64,000 nucleotides of DNA, from assembly GCA_019916065.1 (NCBI GenBank), contig CM034234.1:6732342-6796341 (forward strand). Reading direction: 5' to 3'. Position 1 is the stretch's first letter, and each line of letters opens with the position of its first letter. Below, piece by piece: positions 10,305-20,012 of the stretch. The notes under the pieces are model-generated. The model saw only the letters and a program-made list of their open reading frames with translations, made no database searches and was not told where the DNA came from. The position numbers were made by a program, and so were the translations under genes. This DNA is from Vitellaria paradoxa (Eukaryota > Streptophyta > Magnoliopsida > Ericales > Sapotaceae).

Positions 10305-11190
10305 TTAATGATAGTACAACTTTAGATGGGCTATATTCCACGGTCTTTTGATTGGCTTTCTCTCCATGTCAATTAACTTGTAGGCGCCATTGCCGAGCAC
10401 CTCAGAGACGGTGAATGGTCCTTCCCAATTAGCTCCTAGCTTTCCTTCAGTTTGATCTTTCCTGCTTCCCATCAATTTTCTCAGCACCCAATCGCCAGTA
10501 CGGAATTCTCTACGTCTGACCCCTTTATTGAATTTCTTCCTTGTCTCTTGCTGGTAGTTGGCTAATCTTAGTGCTGCCAGTTCCCTTCTTTCATCAATTA
10601 GATCCAGGCTTATTCCCATAGCTTGATCATTCTCCCCTCTGTCAAATGATAGAGTTCTGATGCTCGGGAGGCCAACTTCTAAGGGTATGACGGCTTCGAC
10701 ACCGTAAGCCAGAGAGAAGGGAGATTCTCCGGTTGATCTTCTAGGGGTTGTTCGGTAGGTCCACAGTACTGATGGCAATTCATCCACCCATCTTCCTTTT
10801 GCCGCTTCCAGTCTTTTCTTAATCCCATTGAGAATGACTTTGTTTGTAGCTTCAGCTTGACCATTGCTTTGGGGGTAAGCAGGTGTAGAGTAAATATTCT
10901 TAATTCCATACCTAGAACAATATTCCCTAAACGGGGCACTGTCAAATTGCGTCCCATTGTCGGAAATAAGTGTCCTAGGGATGCCATACCTGGTAATGAT
11001 GTTCTTCCAAATAAATCGAATGGTATCAGCATCTTTGATGTGAGCTAGGGGTTCTGCTTCCACCCACTTAGTAAAGTAGTCGGTGCCGACCACTAAGAAC
11101 CTTCTATTTCCCGAAGCGGAAGGCAGAGGCCCCACAATATCAAGTCCCCATTGAGCGAACGGCCAAGGGCTGGTAAGCGGGCTGAGTTTC
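10305..11190 (-). CDS. Integrase part of the Tat polyprotein
   Basis: Integrase inserts the element's DNA copy into the genome. The catalytic core shows all three acidic residues of the D-D-E triad, in WGLDIVGPL, LISDNGTQF and NGQAEATNK. The C-terminal part has the GPF-type motif WEGPFTV, then ends at a stop at 10305. There is no chromodomain, as expected for Tat. The zinc-binding N-terminus is encoded in another frame upstream. A single surplus base near 11190, in a CC pair within GTTTCCTGGG, separates the two. An open frame reaches back to 11393, but above about 11200 it is out of phase with the homologous reading. Confidence 0.9.
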
Positions 11191-12682
11191 CTGGGCTGGC
11201 TGATGAGGAATGGGAGCGAACTTCTGACATTTCTTGCATCTCCGAACATAGGCCTGAGCGTCATATCCCATCTTCGGCCACCAATACCCTTGAGTAATTG
11301 CTCGGTGTGCCAGTGATCTGCCCCCAGTATGTGCTCCACAGACACCTTCATGAAGCTCGTAAAGAAAGTCTTGCACTTTATCGGGATGAACACAAAGGAG
11401 ATAGGGGCCTGTGAATGACTTTTTGTATAACTTCTGGTCGGGAGAGAGCCAAAACCTGGTGGCTTTTATTCTTAGCTTCTTTGCTTCTGTTTTGTCTTCG
11501 GGAAGTGTTCCGTCCTTCAAGTAAGCGATGATTGGATCCATCCAAGATGGGGCTGGGTCAGCACACATTATCTCTACGTCTTTCGTTATGCTCGGCCTTT
11601 TTATGACTTCCATAAAGACCTGGTCAGTTAGCCTTATTCGAGAAGAGGCAGCTAGCGTTGCAAGTGCATCAGCATGAGCGTTATGATCCCTGCCAATGAG
11701 CTCCACGCTAGCTTTATTGAAGCCTTCGATTCTCTTCTTTGCTGCTTCTAGATACTCTGCCATCTTTTCGCTTCTAGCCACATACTCACCCTTTAGCTGG
11801 TTAGCAATCAACTGAGAGTCAGTCCTTACTACGATATCATCTGCCATCAGGCGCCGAGCAATGTCGAGTCCAGCCAGGAGAGCTTCATACTCCGCCTCAT
11901 TATTAGTGACTTCAAACTCGAGTTTTATTGCATATTCTATTGAGACCCCTTCTGGTGTAGTCAGAACTATGCCTACGCCGCCTCCTTTTCTAGTCGAAGA
12001 CCCATCAACCTCGATTTGCCAAGTTTGTTCGGCCTCATTATGTTCGGCCGGGGCAGACTTTATTTCAACATGCCACACTTCTTTTGTCTGACCACAGGCT
12101 GGTGTGGAAAATTCCGCTACAAAGTCGGCCAGGACTTGAGCCTTTATCGCGGTTCTTGGGATGAACTTTATGTCGAATGCGCCAAGGGAAACTGCCCACT
12201 TTGCTAGTCGGCCCGATACATCAGCCCTCTTTAAAACATGGCCAATTGGCTGATTGGTGACAACTTGAATGGTGTGTGCATGGAAATAATGGGCTAGCTT
12301 CCTGGATGCCATTATTAGTGCCAGGGTCAACTTCTCTAGGGGCAAATATTTGGTCTCTGCTCCTTGTATTGTTTTGCTCACATAGTAAATAGGATGCTGC
12401 TTCCCTTGTTGCTCTCTCAGCAAGACGGCACTGACTGCATGCTCTGAGACTGCCAGATATAGCTGCAAAACATCCCCCGGCTGCGGTGTTGACAATATTG
12501 GGACAGTTGTTAGGTATTCTTTAAGCTTTTCTAGTGCCGCATCCGCCTCAGCATCCCATTGCATCTTATTGGCCCCTTTGAGCAGCCTAAAGAATGGCCG
12601 GCACTTGTCGGATGATCTGCTAATAAACCGGTTGAGTGCCGCCACCATCCCTGTGAGCTTCTGTACCTCCTTTTTTGTGCGC
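11191..12682 (-). CDS. RNase H, second RNase H and integrase zinc domain of Tat
   Basis: This frame starts with the end of the reverse transcriptase (TKKEVQKLTGMVAALNRF). The Ty3-type RNase H follows, but where an acidic residue is expected it reads LYLAVSEHAVSAVL, and TNQPIGHVL stands where TDH is usual, so this copy looks catalytically dead. A second RNase H comes next with apparently intact acidic residues (EVDGSS, NNEAEYEAL, RTDSQLI), matching the archaeal-type domain acquired by Tat elements. The frame ends with the integrase zinc region (LHEGVCGAH, CKKCQKF). One-base shifts bound it at 12683-12687 and near 11190. The stop at 11140 lies beyond the second shift. Confidence 0.9.
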
Positions 12683-15600
12683 GGGGGCCGAAACAGATTG
12701 GATGGCACGTATTTGCTCGGGATCAGCTTCAATTCCCCTTCTGCTCACCAAGTGGCCCAAAAATTTACCCGAGCCAACTCCGAAGGCACACTTGGCAGCA
12801 TTTAATTTTAACCCATACCGATCAAGGGTAGAGAAAACATGTTGGAGATGTTGGAGGTGTGTGTTCGGCTCCTTGCTTTTTACCACCATATCATCAATGT
12901 AGACCTCCATCGTCTGCCCGAGGTCTTTTTTGAATATTTTTGTAACCAGCCGTTGATAGGTGGCTCCAGCGTTCTTCAGCCCGAATGGCATAACTCTATA
13001 ACAGTATATGCCTCGCGGGGTTATGAAAGAAGTTTTTTCCTCATCAGGGCCGAACATAGGGATTTGGTGATATCCCCTATAGGCGTCCAGGAACGACATC
13101 CTGGAACATCCAGCAGTAGAATCAACGAGTTGATCGATCTTTGGCAGAGGGAATGGATCCTTAGGGCAGGCCTTGTTCAGGTCTGTGTAGTCTACGCAGA
13201 CTCTCCACTTCCCATTCTTCTTCTTGACCACGACTGTATTAGCTAACCACTCCGGGTATGAGACCTCCCGAATGGCCTCTGCCTCTAACAGTCGGCCAAC
13301 CTCCTCAACGACAGCTTCTGCGTGTTGCAAAGCTGATCGCCTTGCTTTTTGTACCACAGGCTTTACCTCCGGATTCACATTCAACTTATGAGTCATGACT
13401 TCGGGGGAAATGCCTGGCATTTCGTGTGGAGTCCAGGCGAACGTTCCGATATTCTTCAAAAGCATCTCCGTTAGCTCTAGTTTTTCCTCGGCGCTCAGGT
13501 TGGCACCGATCAGGAAGAATTTATCATCCTCAACCGGACCAATTTGATATTTCTCCAAACCCTCTATTGCTTTCATCTGCGGATCACCACCGACATCATC
13601 GATCTTTGGTGTGTCATCGGGTAGTTCCGCCAGCTGGACTTGTTCGGGGATCATTTTGGACTTTAAGGCTGCAGAGAAACACTTTTGGGAGGTATTCTGA
13701 TCCCCCAAAATAGAAATCACTTCCCCGCAGTAGGGGAACTTCAGCACTTGGTGGTAGGTTGAGGGGATCGCCTTCAGAGCGTGAATCCACGATCTCCCTA
13801 CTATAGCATTGTAGGAAGAGGGGGAATCCACAACGGTGAACTCAACCTCTTGCTCCACCGGACCCACGCGGACAGGAATGACGACTCTGCCCAGAGGCCA
13901 GACAGGAGCAGAATTGAATCCTATGAGTGGGCATTCTGCCGGTTCCAGATCTTCTTCAGTTAGTCCGAGCTTCTTAAATAAGCTCAGGAACATAACTTCT
14001 GTTGAGCTTCCTGCATCTACCAGGATTCTCCTTACTTCTGAATTAAACATGCCCAGAGTAACCACTAGGGCATCATTGTGCCGCAGCTGAACACCAGGAT
14101 GCTCGTCTTCATGAAAAGTGATTTCCTCCATGGCGGCTGTCCTTGGGCGCTTGCTCGGCTGACCCGCGACGCCCAAAATTTCTTTGCTTGGTGGATTAGG
14201 GGCATGATTGATGACACTCTGGGGTCGTCGTTCCATATGAATCACGTGGATGACTGCAGGTCTTGGGACATCTCTGCGCGCCCTGGCCCTTGGTGGGAGT
14301 TGTGCCTCTTCGGCTGCCTCCTCCTCGGCAGTCTCTTCTCGTTGCCTCCTTGGCTCTCTATCCTGTGGGACTGCTTCTCTGGTTCTGCCCTCATCGACGA
14401 ATTCTTTAAGGTGGCCTCTGCGCACCAATTCCTCCAGATGATGTCGTAGCAATCGGCAGGCTCCGGTGCGATGTCCCTTGTCTTGATGATACGCGCAGTA
14501 GTTTTTGGAATTCTCCTTTCCAGGGAAATCCAGCAGCTTTCCGGGCCATCTGAAATATGGCCTATTTTTTATTTGGGGAAGGATCTTGAAGATTGGCTCT
14601 TTGAACACCGTATTAACCGCTTCGAAGACTGACTTCCCCTCGTCAATGAATCGGCGGCCGTCTCCCCGTCTTTTCTCTCTTGTCTGGCCTTGGGATCTCC
14701 TTTCTTTCTGCTCGGCCAGCTGTGTCTCGTCCTCCACCTTGGCGTACTTCTCGATTCGGCACATAAGATCTGACATGTTGGCTGCTGGCTTTTTGGTCAA
14801 GGAGAGCCACAGCCTATCCTCCTTCCGCAGCCCCAATTTGAACGAGGTGACCGCCAATTGCTTCGAGCATTCTCCCACCTCATTGTAGAGCTCCAGGTAA
14901 CGGCGGGAATAATCTCTCAATGATTCCCCGGACTTTCTTTTCATTGTGAGGAGAGCGTCAGCGGTTTTAGGCTGTTTTGTGTTAGCCAGAAACCGGGTAA
15001 CGAACTCCTCCGCCAGTTGCTGCCAACACTGGATACTGCCAGGGGGCAGTTTATGGAACCACTGAAGCGCTGTATCCCCCAAACTAGAAGGGAATACTTT
15101 GCACATGAGGTGGTCGTTACTATTCCATAACGTCATGGCCTGCATGTAATGACGGTAGTGGGCCAGGGGGTCAGTTCTCCCATCGTAGAGATTAAGCCTC
15201 GGAGTTTGGAATTTCTCCGGAGGCTCCGCATCAATTATTTCATCGACGAATGGGGAGGCAGAGATTCGCCCCAAGGCTTTCCTTGCCATCATTCGTGTGC
15301 TCTGGCCCTGAGCACTCCATTCCTCTGCTTGCCCCCAGTCTTCCATCTTTGCCTTTCCCGCTTTCTTACGCTTTAAGGTTAGCTCTTCTTGGTTCGAGCT
15401 ATTCGCCTCCTCTGAGTGCGCCTCCAGCATCTTTTTTGAGGAATTCCTTTGGTGATGTGCTTTAATGGGCGCGTCAACATCGGATCTCACGTCACGTTTT
15501 GCGACCGGTTTAGCACGGCGCGAGTCCTTCCTGGAAGGAGAGACATCACGTCGCGAGCGAGAGCGCACCTCCTTCTGTTCATGGGTGTCCCCGTCATCCT

Positions 15601-15781
15601 CATCAGTGGGGTCCTCGTAAAGAGCATCGTAACCTTCATCAGATTCCGAGTCGGATTGACCAGAATCAGCAGTATGGCTAGCAGGGGGTTTTCCCTTTTC
15701 TTTACTCAATTCCAGCAGAATCTCCTCCAGTTCTGCCTGCTTTTCACCTGCCTTAGCCATCAGCTCTTCTCTCCGTTTCAA
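12683..15781 (-). CDS. Gag, protease and reverse transcriptase of Tat
   Basis: A single long frame from the ATG at 15781. The first 170 residues are charged and serine/arginine-rich. The capsid-like retrotransposon gag domain follows (VFPSSLGDTALQWF, FVTRFLANTK). Near residue 440 there is a zinc-knuckle-like CAYHQDKGHRTGAC in which a histidine replaces the second cysteine. The aspartic protease is around residue 585 with VDAGSS in place of the usual DTG or DSG. Reverse transcriptase covers roughly residues 760-1030, with FLDAYRGYHQIPM and the catalytic YIDDM near residue 960. Gag and pol lie in one frame, so no programmed shift is needed to reach reverse transcriptase. The homologous reading ends at a run of five G (12683-12687). 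Past it the open frame continues to 12620 out of phase. Confidence 0.93.
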
Positions 15782-16004
15782 TACCTGAGGATCCTCCGTT
15801 TTTCTTTTCGGGCGGACTCCAGACCTGGAGTCCGGATAACCAACGCACTCCCTTTAGTTTTGGCAGGAGTGGAAGTGTCTCCTGCCCGTGGAGATGGTGG
15901 TGGGGTAGTGTTTCCTCCTGAGGTCATTATGTGGACAAATATTGGAGACTTAACAAAGAAACAAGAAAAAAGCTAGTGAACACGACGATGGGCTAGACAA
16001 CGAG
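15782..16004 (-). other. 5' leader of the Tat element
   Basis: Untranslated segment between the primer site and the gag ATG at 15781. No other coding frame on the minus strand stands out. A short open stretch on the plus strand is not supported. Confidence 0.6.
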
Positions 16005-16021
16005 CCCCACGGTGGGCGCCA
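16005..16021 (-). other. Primer-binding site of the Tat element
   Basis: Two bases inside the 5' LTR the minus strand reads TGGCGCCCACCGTGGGG, which would pair with the 3' end of a tRNA ending CGCCA. Similar sites in Tat and Ogre elements have been assigned to tRNA-Arg. I could not compare it with tRNA sequences here, so the tRNA identity is tentative. Confidence 0.75.
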
Positions 16022-16256
16022 AATGTTTGGCAGCAGAAATTACCGCCGGAACTGCTGACCACGCCAACCGGAAATGCAATCGTCGACCTGCCGAACAAAG
16101 ACAGAAAGAAAGGTGACGGCCGGAGAGGAGGTCTCAGGCCGGAAAACCCTCCGATGATTAAGTCAGCAAGTCGCTCAAAAGAAGTTTTATGGAAATAAAG
16201 GAGTCAAAGTTTAAGTTGGCAATAGTCCGTCCCCTTTTCGTGATTCAGTTGTATAT

Positions 16257-16266
16257 CTATATATAG
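16257..16266 (-). promoter_or_regulatory. TATA-like element in the Tat 5' LTR
   Basis: CTATATATAG is palindromic and sits about 650 bases into the LTR in element orientation, leaving roughly 200 bases for R and U5. It is the only strong TATA candidate in the LTR. A start about 30 bases further would fall near 16227. Confidence 0.4.
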
Positions 16267-16657
16267 TGGTTTGAGTAATGATTACAGCATACCTATGACT
16301 CGACATTACGCACACTGCCGTGTTCCTCTTTTACACTCTTGCTTTAAGTGCCCTTCCCCTTCATTTAATGCCTCAGATCCCTCATAAATACACCGTGCCT
16401 TTCATTTAATGCTTCTGGTGGTTTAACACGGCATTACAACCTGAATTTCAGGGTCATACTGTCTTCTTGTCGCATCAACCACCGAATCGTAACGAGATAG
16501 ACCGATTTAGTTACATCTCCAGAGACAAGTACCTAGTTCAATCCTAACTAAGGTGCGTTTATGGTCATGAGCCTTCTTTAAAGGCTGTGGGCCCTAAGTT
16601 TGACATTTACTGGCCATCAACATATATGCCGAGCAAACTAGATTCCTCGGCTATAGC

Positions 16658-16862
16658 CACGTGGTTATACATTGTTTATTGATGTCGAGATTCAGGGTAC
16701 TCTTTGGAGCACTAACTCTAAATCGTGTACTCACGTACATCACTCACGTGGAACCCTCGTGCCAATAATCAGTTGTTCGGCGAAATGCCACGTGTCCAAA
16801 CGGAACGTGCTCGGCAAGTGGCTAAGTGGCTTATATGAATTTGCTCGGCACCACGCCACGTG
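16658..16862 (-). promoter_or_regulatory. Cluster of four G-boxes in Tat U3
   Basis: CACGTG occurs at 16658-16663, 16745-16750, 16789-16794 and 16857-16862; the 3' LTR has the same set 11,238 bases lower. The last lies in the 10-bp palindrome GCCACGTGGC, a strong G-box/ABRE core bound by plant bZIP and bHLH factors. Four in about 205 bp is far above chance. This suggests light-, jasmonate- or abscisic-acid-linked transcription, which is inference. Confidence 0.6.
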
Positions 16863-17293
16863 GCACCGGACAAACCTGTTCGGCAAGGGTACATCTTTAG
16901 TATTATTATGCTCAACACTCCTCATTCTTCGTGAAGATGGATTTTATATCTTAAATTCTTAATACTAGGTTGATGGAAGCTAACAATTTACTATAATATT
17001 GATGCAGTTAAATATAATAAATTTAAATATTATCCATAACTCAAAATTAATAATTACAGATGCTGAATTTTATTTAAAAAAAAAAAACAAATCTAATTCA
17101 TCTAACCACGCATGAGGGGATGTATTGGGAGTAAAAATAATAATTTCAATGATAAAATTCCTCAAACAATAAATTAGATGAGAAGATGATAAACGGTTTA
17201 ATAAATTGTTCAATTTCTTTGGATTGAAATCGCTTGTGACTTCAGGCCTCAACGAGCCCAAATGACTGTGCGACCCAAGCCTAAATGGCAGGA

Positions 17294-17490
17294 CGGCTCA
17301 AAGGTGGTGGGCTTCGGTGGAGCCCATTCCGTTGAATGCACCAAAGGAATGAGGAATAAACGCCAAGGGGCTACATGCTGGGCTTTCATACGTACGGCTC
17401 AAAGGTGGTGGGCTCAGGCGAAGCCCATTTTGTTGGAATGCACCAATGGAATGAGAAAGAAACGCCAAGGGGCTACATGCTGGGCTTCAT
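17294..17490. repeat. 101-bp tandem duplication
   Basis: CGGCTCAAAGGTGGTGGGCT begins at 17294 and again at 17395. Both units contain AATGCACCAA and AACGCCAAGGGGCTACATGC. The unit is richer in GC than its surroundings, and an open frame (17262-17582) crosses both copies and repeats the peptide RQGATCWA. Without homologues I do not call a gene. Confidence 0.7.
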
Positions 17491-18343
17491 CCATGAAAGC
17501 CATGTCGATTAGTCCATGCTTCAAATTCTTGACACCGTTAAACAATCTTCTTTTTACCATTGCCCATTATATATTGTTGTAATTAAAGATGATCAGATGC
17601 AGACAATCTTCCCTCTTCAAGTACATAAACTAATTTCAAGATTCAAATCAATGACTCTTAGACGTGATAGAACAACCTTATCACTATTTTATAGCAATCC
17701 TTTACGCTTATTTGTTTTTATATATATATATAGTATATGTATATGGTATCTCATACGCTTGCAGTTGAAGGCAGGTATGTATCCATCCATACGTGTAAAC
17801 CAAGCTTCCTCTATATTATACAATTAATTCTCAAGCTTATCCACGTGCAAAAATTTTCAAAGTCAAAAGAAGACCAAACCCAGAATTTGAATCAACCCAA
17901 CACTCTTTGATTCCTAATGGTGGAAAGTCTGCCATCAGCACGTTCTTCAAATTCAAAAAATCAAACCTTTTACTCTAATTTACATTACAGTTTTGATAAT
18001 GGAGGCAGAGGTTTTGGACCATTAGGAAGCGAGGGTAGTGTGGGCGTCATGTAGATTTTTAAGTTACAGCCTTATTAAAAGCCCATCATCCTTAGTTTTT
18101 TTTTTAAATTCTACTTCTAGGCTTTCTATGATTCTAAATACAAATATTTTATAATTATTGCATCATATGATCAGTTTATTACTAAGACCTATAGCTCATA
18201 AAGTTTCTTAAAATAAATATTGGAAACTAATTTTCTTAGGTTTGGTAAGAGACATAAAAAGAATAGAGTAAGGGAGAAAGAAAATAGAAGGATGTATTTG
18301 GAATATGCTATTCTATTATTGATATTGTAAAAACTATCTTAAA

Positions 18344-18483
18344 ATGAGATTCGAAATTAATTTTTAGTTAAAATTAGCAACACAACCTCGATTGATTTGT
18401 GAATGCATGAGACATGAGATTCGAAATTAATTTTTTGTTAAAATTAGCAACACAAACTCGATTGATTCATGAATGCATGAGAC
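18344..18483. repeat. 70-bp tandem duplication
   Basis: Units start at 18344 and 18414, each opening with ATGAGATTCGAAATTAATTT and ending with GAATGCATGAGAC. Only a few differences are seen between them. Confidence 0.8.
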
Positions 18484-19599
18484 ATTATCACGCGTAGCAA
18501 TGATCCATTTATACCACTGAATTGAAGGTACAAATATAATTATTGTGGATAATTTTTGTTATTGGAGTGCTTAATGACTCATTTCTTTTTGGATGTATGA
18601 ATTATTTGAGGAAGGGTTATGGTACCAATCTTATTGTTAGAAAATTAAAACTACTAGGACCTCATTAGCACACATCAACTTTCTCAAACTTTCTACCAAT
18701 TATCAAATTTTATCTACTTTCTTCGCTAAAATTTATCAAATACATTCTTTAATTTCTACTAATTTTTTCCACTAATATTGAAAAGCATGATGAGACATTT
18801 TAGAATATTCGAGTAACCAGTTAAATTGAATGATGACATTCTCTTGTCTTTTTTGTTAATTTTGTAATTTGCATAATCAACAATATTTAAGTAAATGTTT
18901 AAATTTAAAAGATCTATTCATGAGTATAATCAAGTTTCATGGGTTTAATTGGAATTAGCATAACTTTCCTTGGAAGCGTATTTTCTTAGTTGGTTTGTGT
19001 ATTTATATAAATATGCATGCTTTATAAAGACATCGACAAGCTAATGGAAAACACATATGTTTGAAGAAATTTATTCCCTTAGAATTGCATGACTCCAGTC
19101 ATTAATTTCTCCTAGGAGAGATTTACTGGAAAACGTTTGTTTGAAGAAGTTCATTCACTTAGAATTGTAATACTCGATTCACTAATTTTTTTCTGGGTGG
19201 GATTCACTAGTCAACTTAGGTTAATACTTGGAGAGATTCACATGAGTCCACCCATTTTTAAGAAGAAATATAGACGTAATCAGTTTTTCTGACATTTGAA
19301 AATAATTTTTCTGGGGAAGGTCACTTAATTTTTTTTATTTTTTTTACATGATGGCATATTAATTTAGTGGGTTTTTTTAAGGAATTATTTGATTTTTTTA
19401 CATTAATTTAGGAAAGTGCTAGGAAGTTTTTTTTTTTTTTTTTCACATCGTGAACTAAGTTGTTTTTCTTGGTAATTAACTAAGTTGTTATACTAAAAGA
19501 CAACTTATATATGGAGAATCACGTAATTTTATTTTATTTTACTTTTTAACACGATGACAACAAGTAGTTATATATTTGCAATTTTAGTATCACTAGCTG

Positions 19600-20012
19600 T
19601 AATCTATGCTATTTCTTTTATATATTTAAATTAAAAAATAATAAAATTTAAAATTTTAGATTAATTTTAATAAATAAATTTTAGATTAGTGTATCGTATT
19701 TCTTTTATACATTTAAATTAAAAATAAAAAATTTAAAATAATTTTAATAAATAAATCTACTTCAGTGTATGATATTCTTTTATATATTTAAATTAAAAAT
19801 AATAAAAATTTAAATTTAAATTAATTTTAATATATAAATCTATTTCAATGTATGCTATTTCTTTTATACATTTAAATTAAAAAAATAAAAAGTTAAATTT
19901 TGAAATAATTTTAATAAATAAATCTACATTAGTGTATGTTATTTCTTTTACCTATTTAAATTGAAAAATAATAAAAACTAAAATTTAAAATAATTTTAAT
20001 AAATAAATCTAT
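19600..20012. repeat. AT-rich minisatellite, about five units of 76-85 bp
   Basis: A motif close to GTATGCTATTTCTTTTATA recurs near 19605, 19690, 19766, 19850 and 19934, each time followed by ATTTAAATT, an A-rich block and TTTTAATAAATAAATCTA. Units are diverged in sequence and length. Confidence 0.7.

Larger units (their letters stand above)
4786..16917 (-). mobile_element. Full-length Tat-type Ty3/gypsy LTR retrotransposon
   Basis: The 12,132-bp element is bounded by 894-bp direct repeats with TG...CA ends and flanked by the perfect 5-bp target duplication CTCCT (4781-4785 and 16918-16922). Its genes run on the minus strand, so the right LTR is 5'. The order is LTR, primer site, gag, protease, reverse transcriptase, RNase H, second RNase H, integrase, tandem repeats, antisense gene, purine tract, LTR. 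Reverse transcriptase before integrase places it in Ty3/gypsy. The second RNase H and the extra antisense gene are marks of the Tat lineage. No chromodomain is seen after integrase. The LTRs differ at 4790/16028, 5115/16353, 5131/16369 and 5143/16381 only (about 0.45%), so insertion was recent. Three one-base shifts interrupt its coding frames. Confidence 0.95.
16024..16917 (-). repeat. 5' LTR of the Tat element
   Basis: An 894-bp repeat reading TGTTGAGC...CCAAACA on the minus strand, directly followed inward by the primer site. It contains the presumed promoter: a G-box cluster at 16658-16862 and a TATA-like sequence at 16257-16266. It matches the 3' LTR except at four positions. Confidence 0.95.
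16923..19599. other. Intergenic DNA, no convincing gene
   Basis: Flanks the Tat insertion. It contains a 101-bp tandem duplication (17294-17490) and a 70-bp tandem duplication (18344-18483). Open frames around 17262-17827 are explained by the duplication and by low complexity. The rest is AT-rich with no recognisable coding or RNA gene. Confidence 0.55.

Noticed and set aside
12839..15976. Many plus-strand open frames across the gag-pol region
   Set aside because: They are complementary readings of the Tat polyprotein with no domain of their own; the long codon-biased minus-strand frame explains them.
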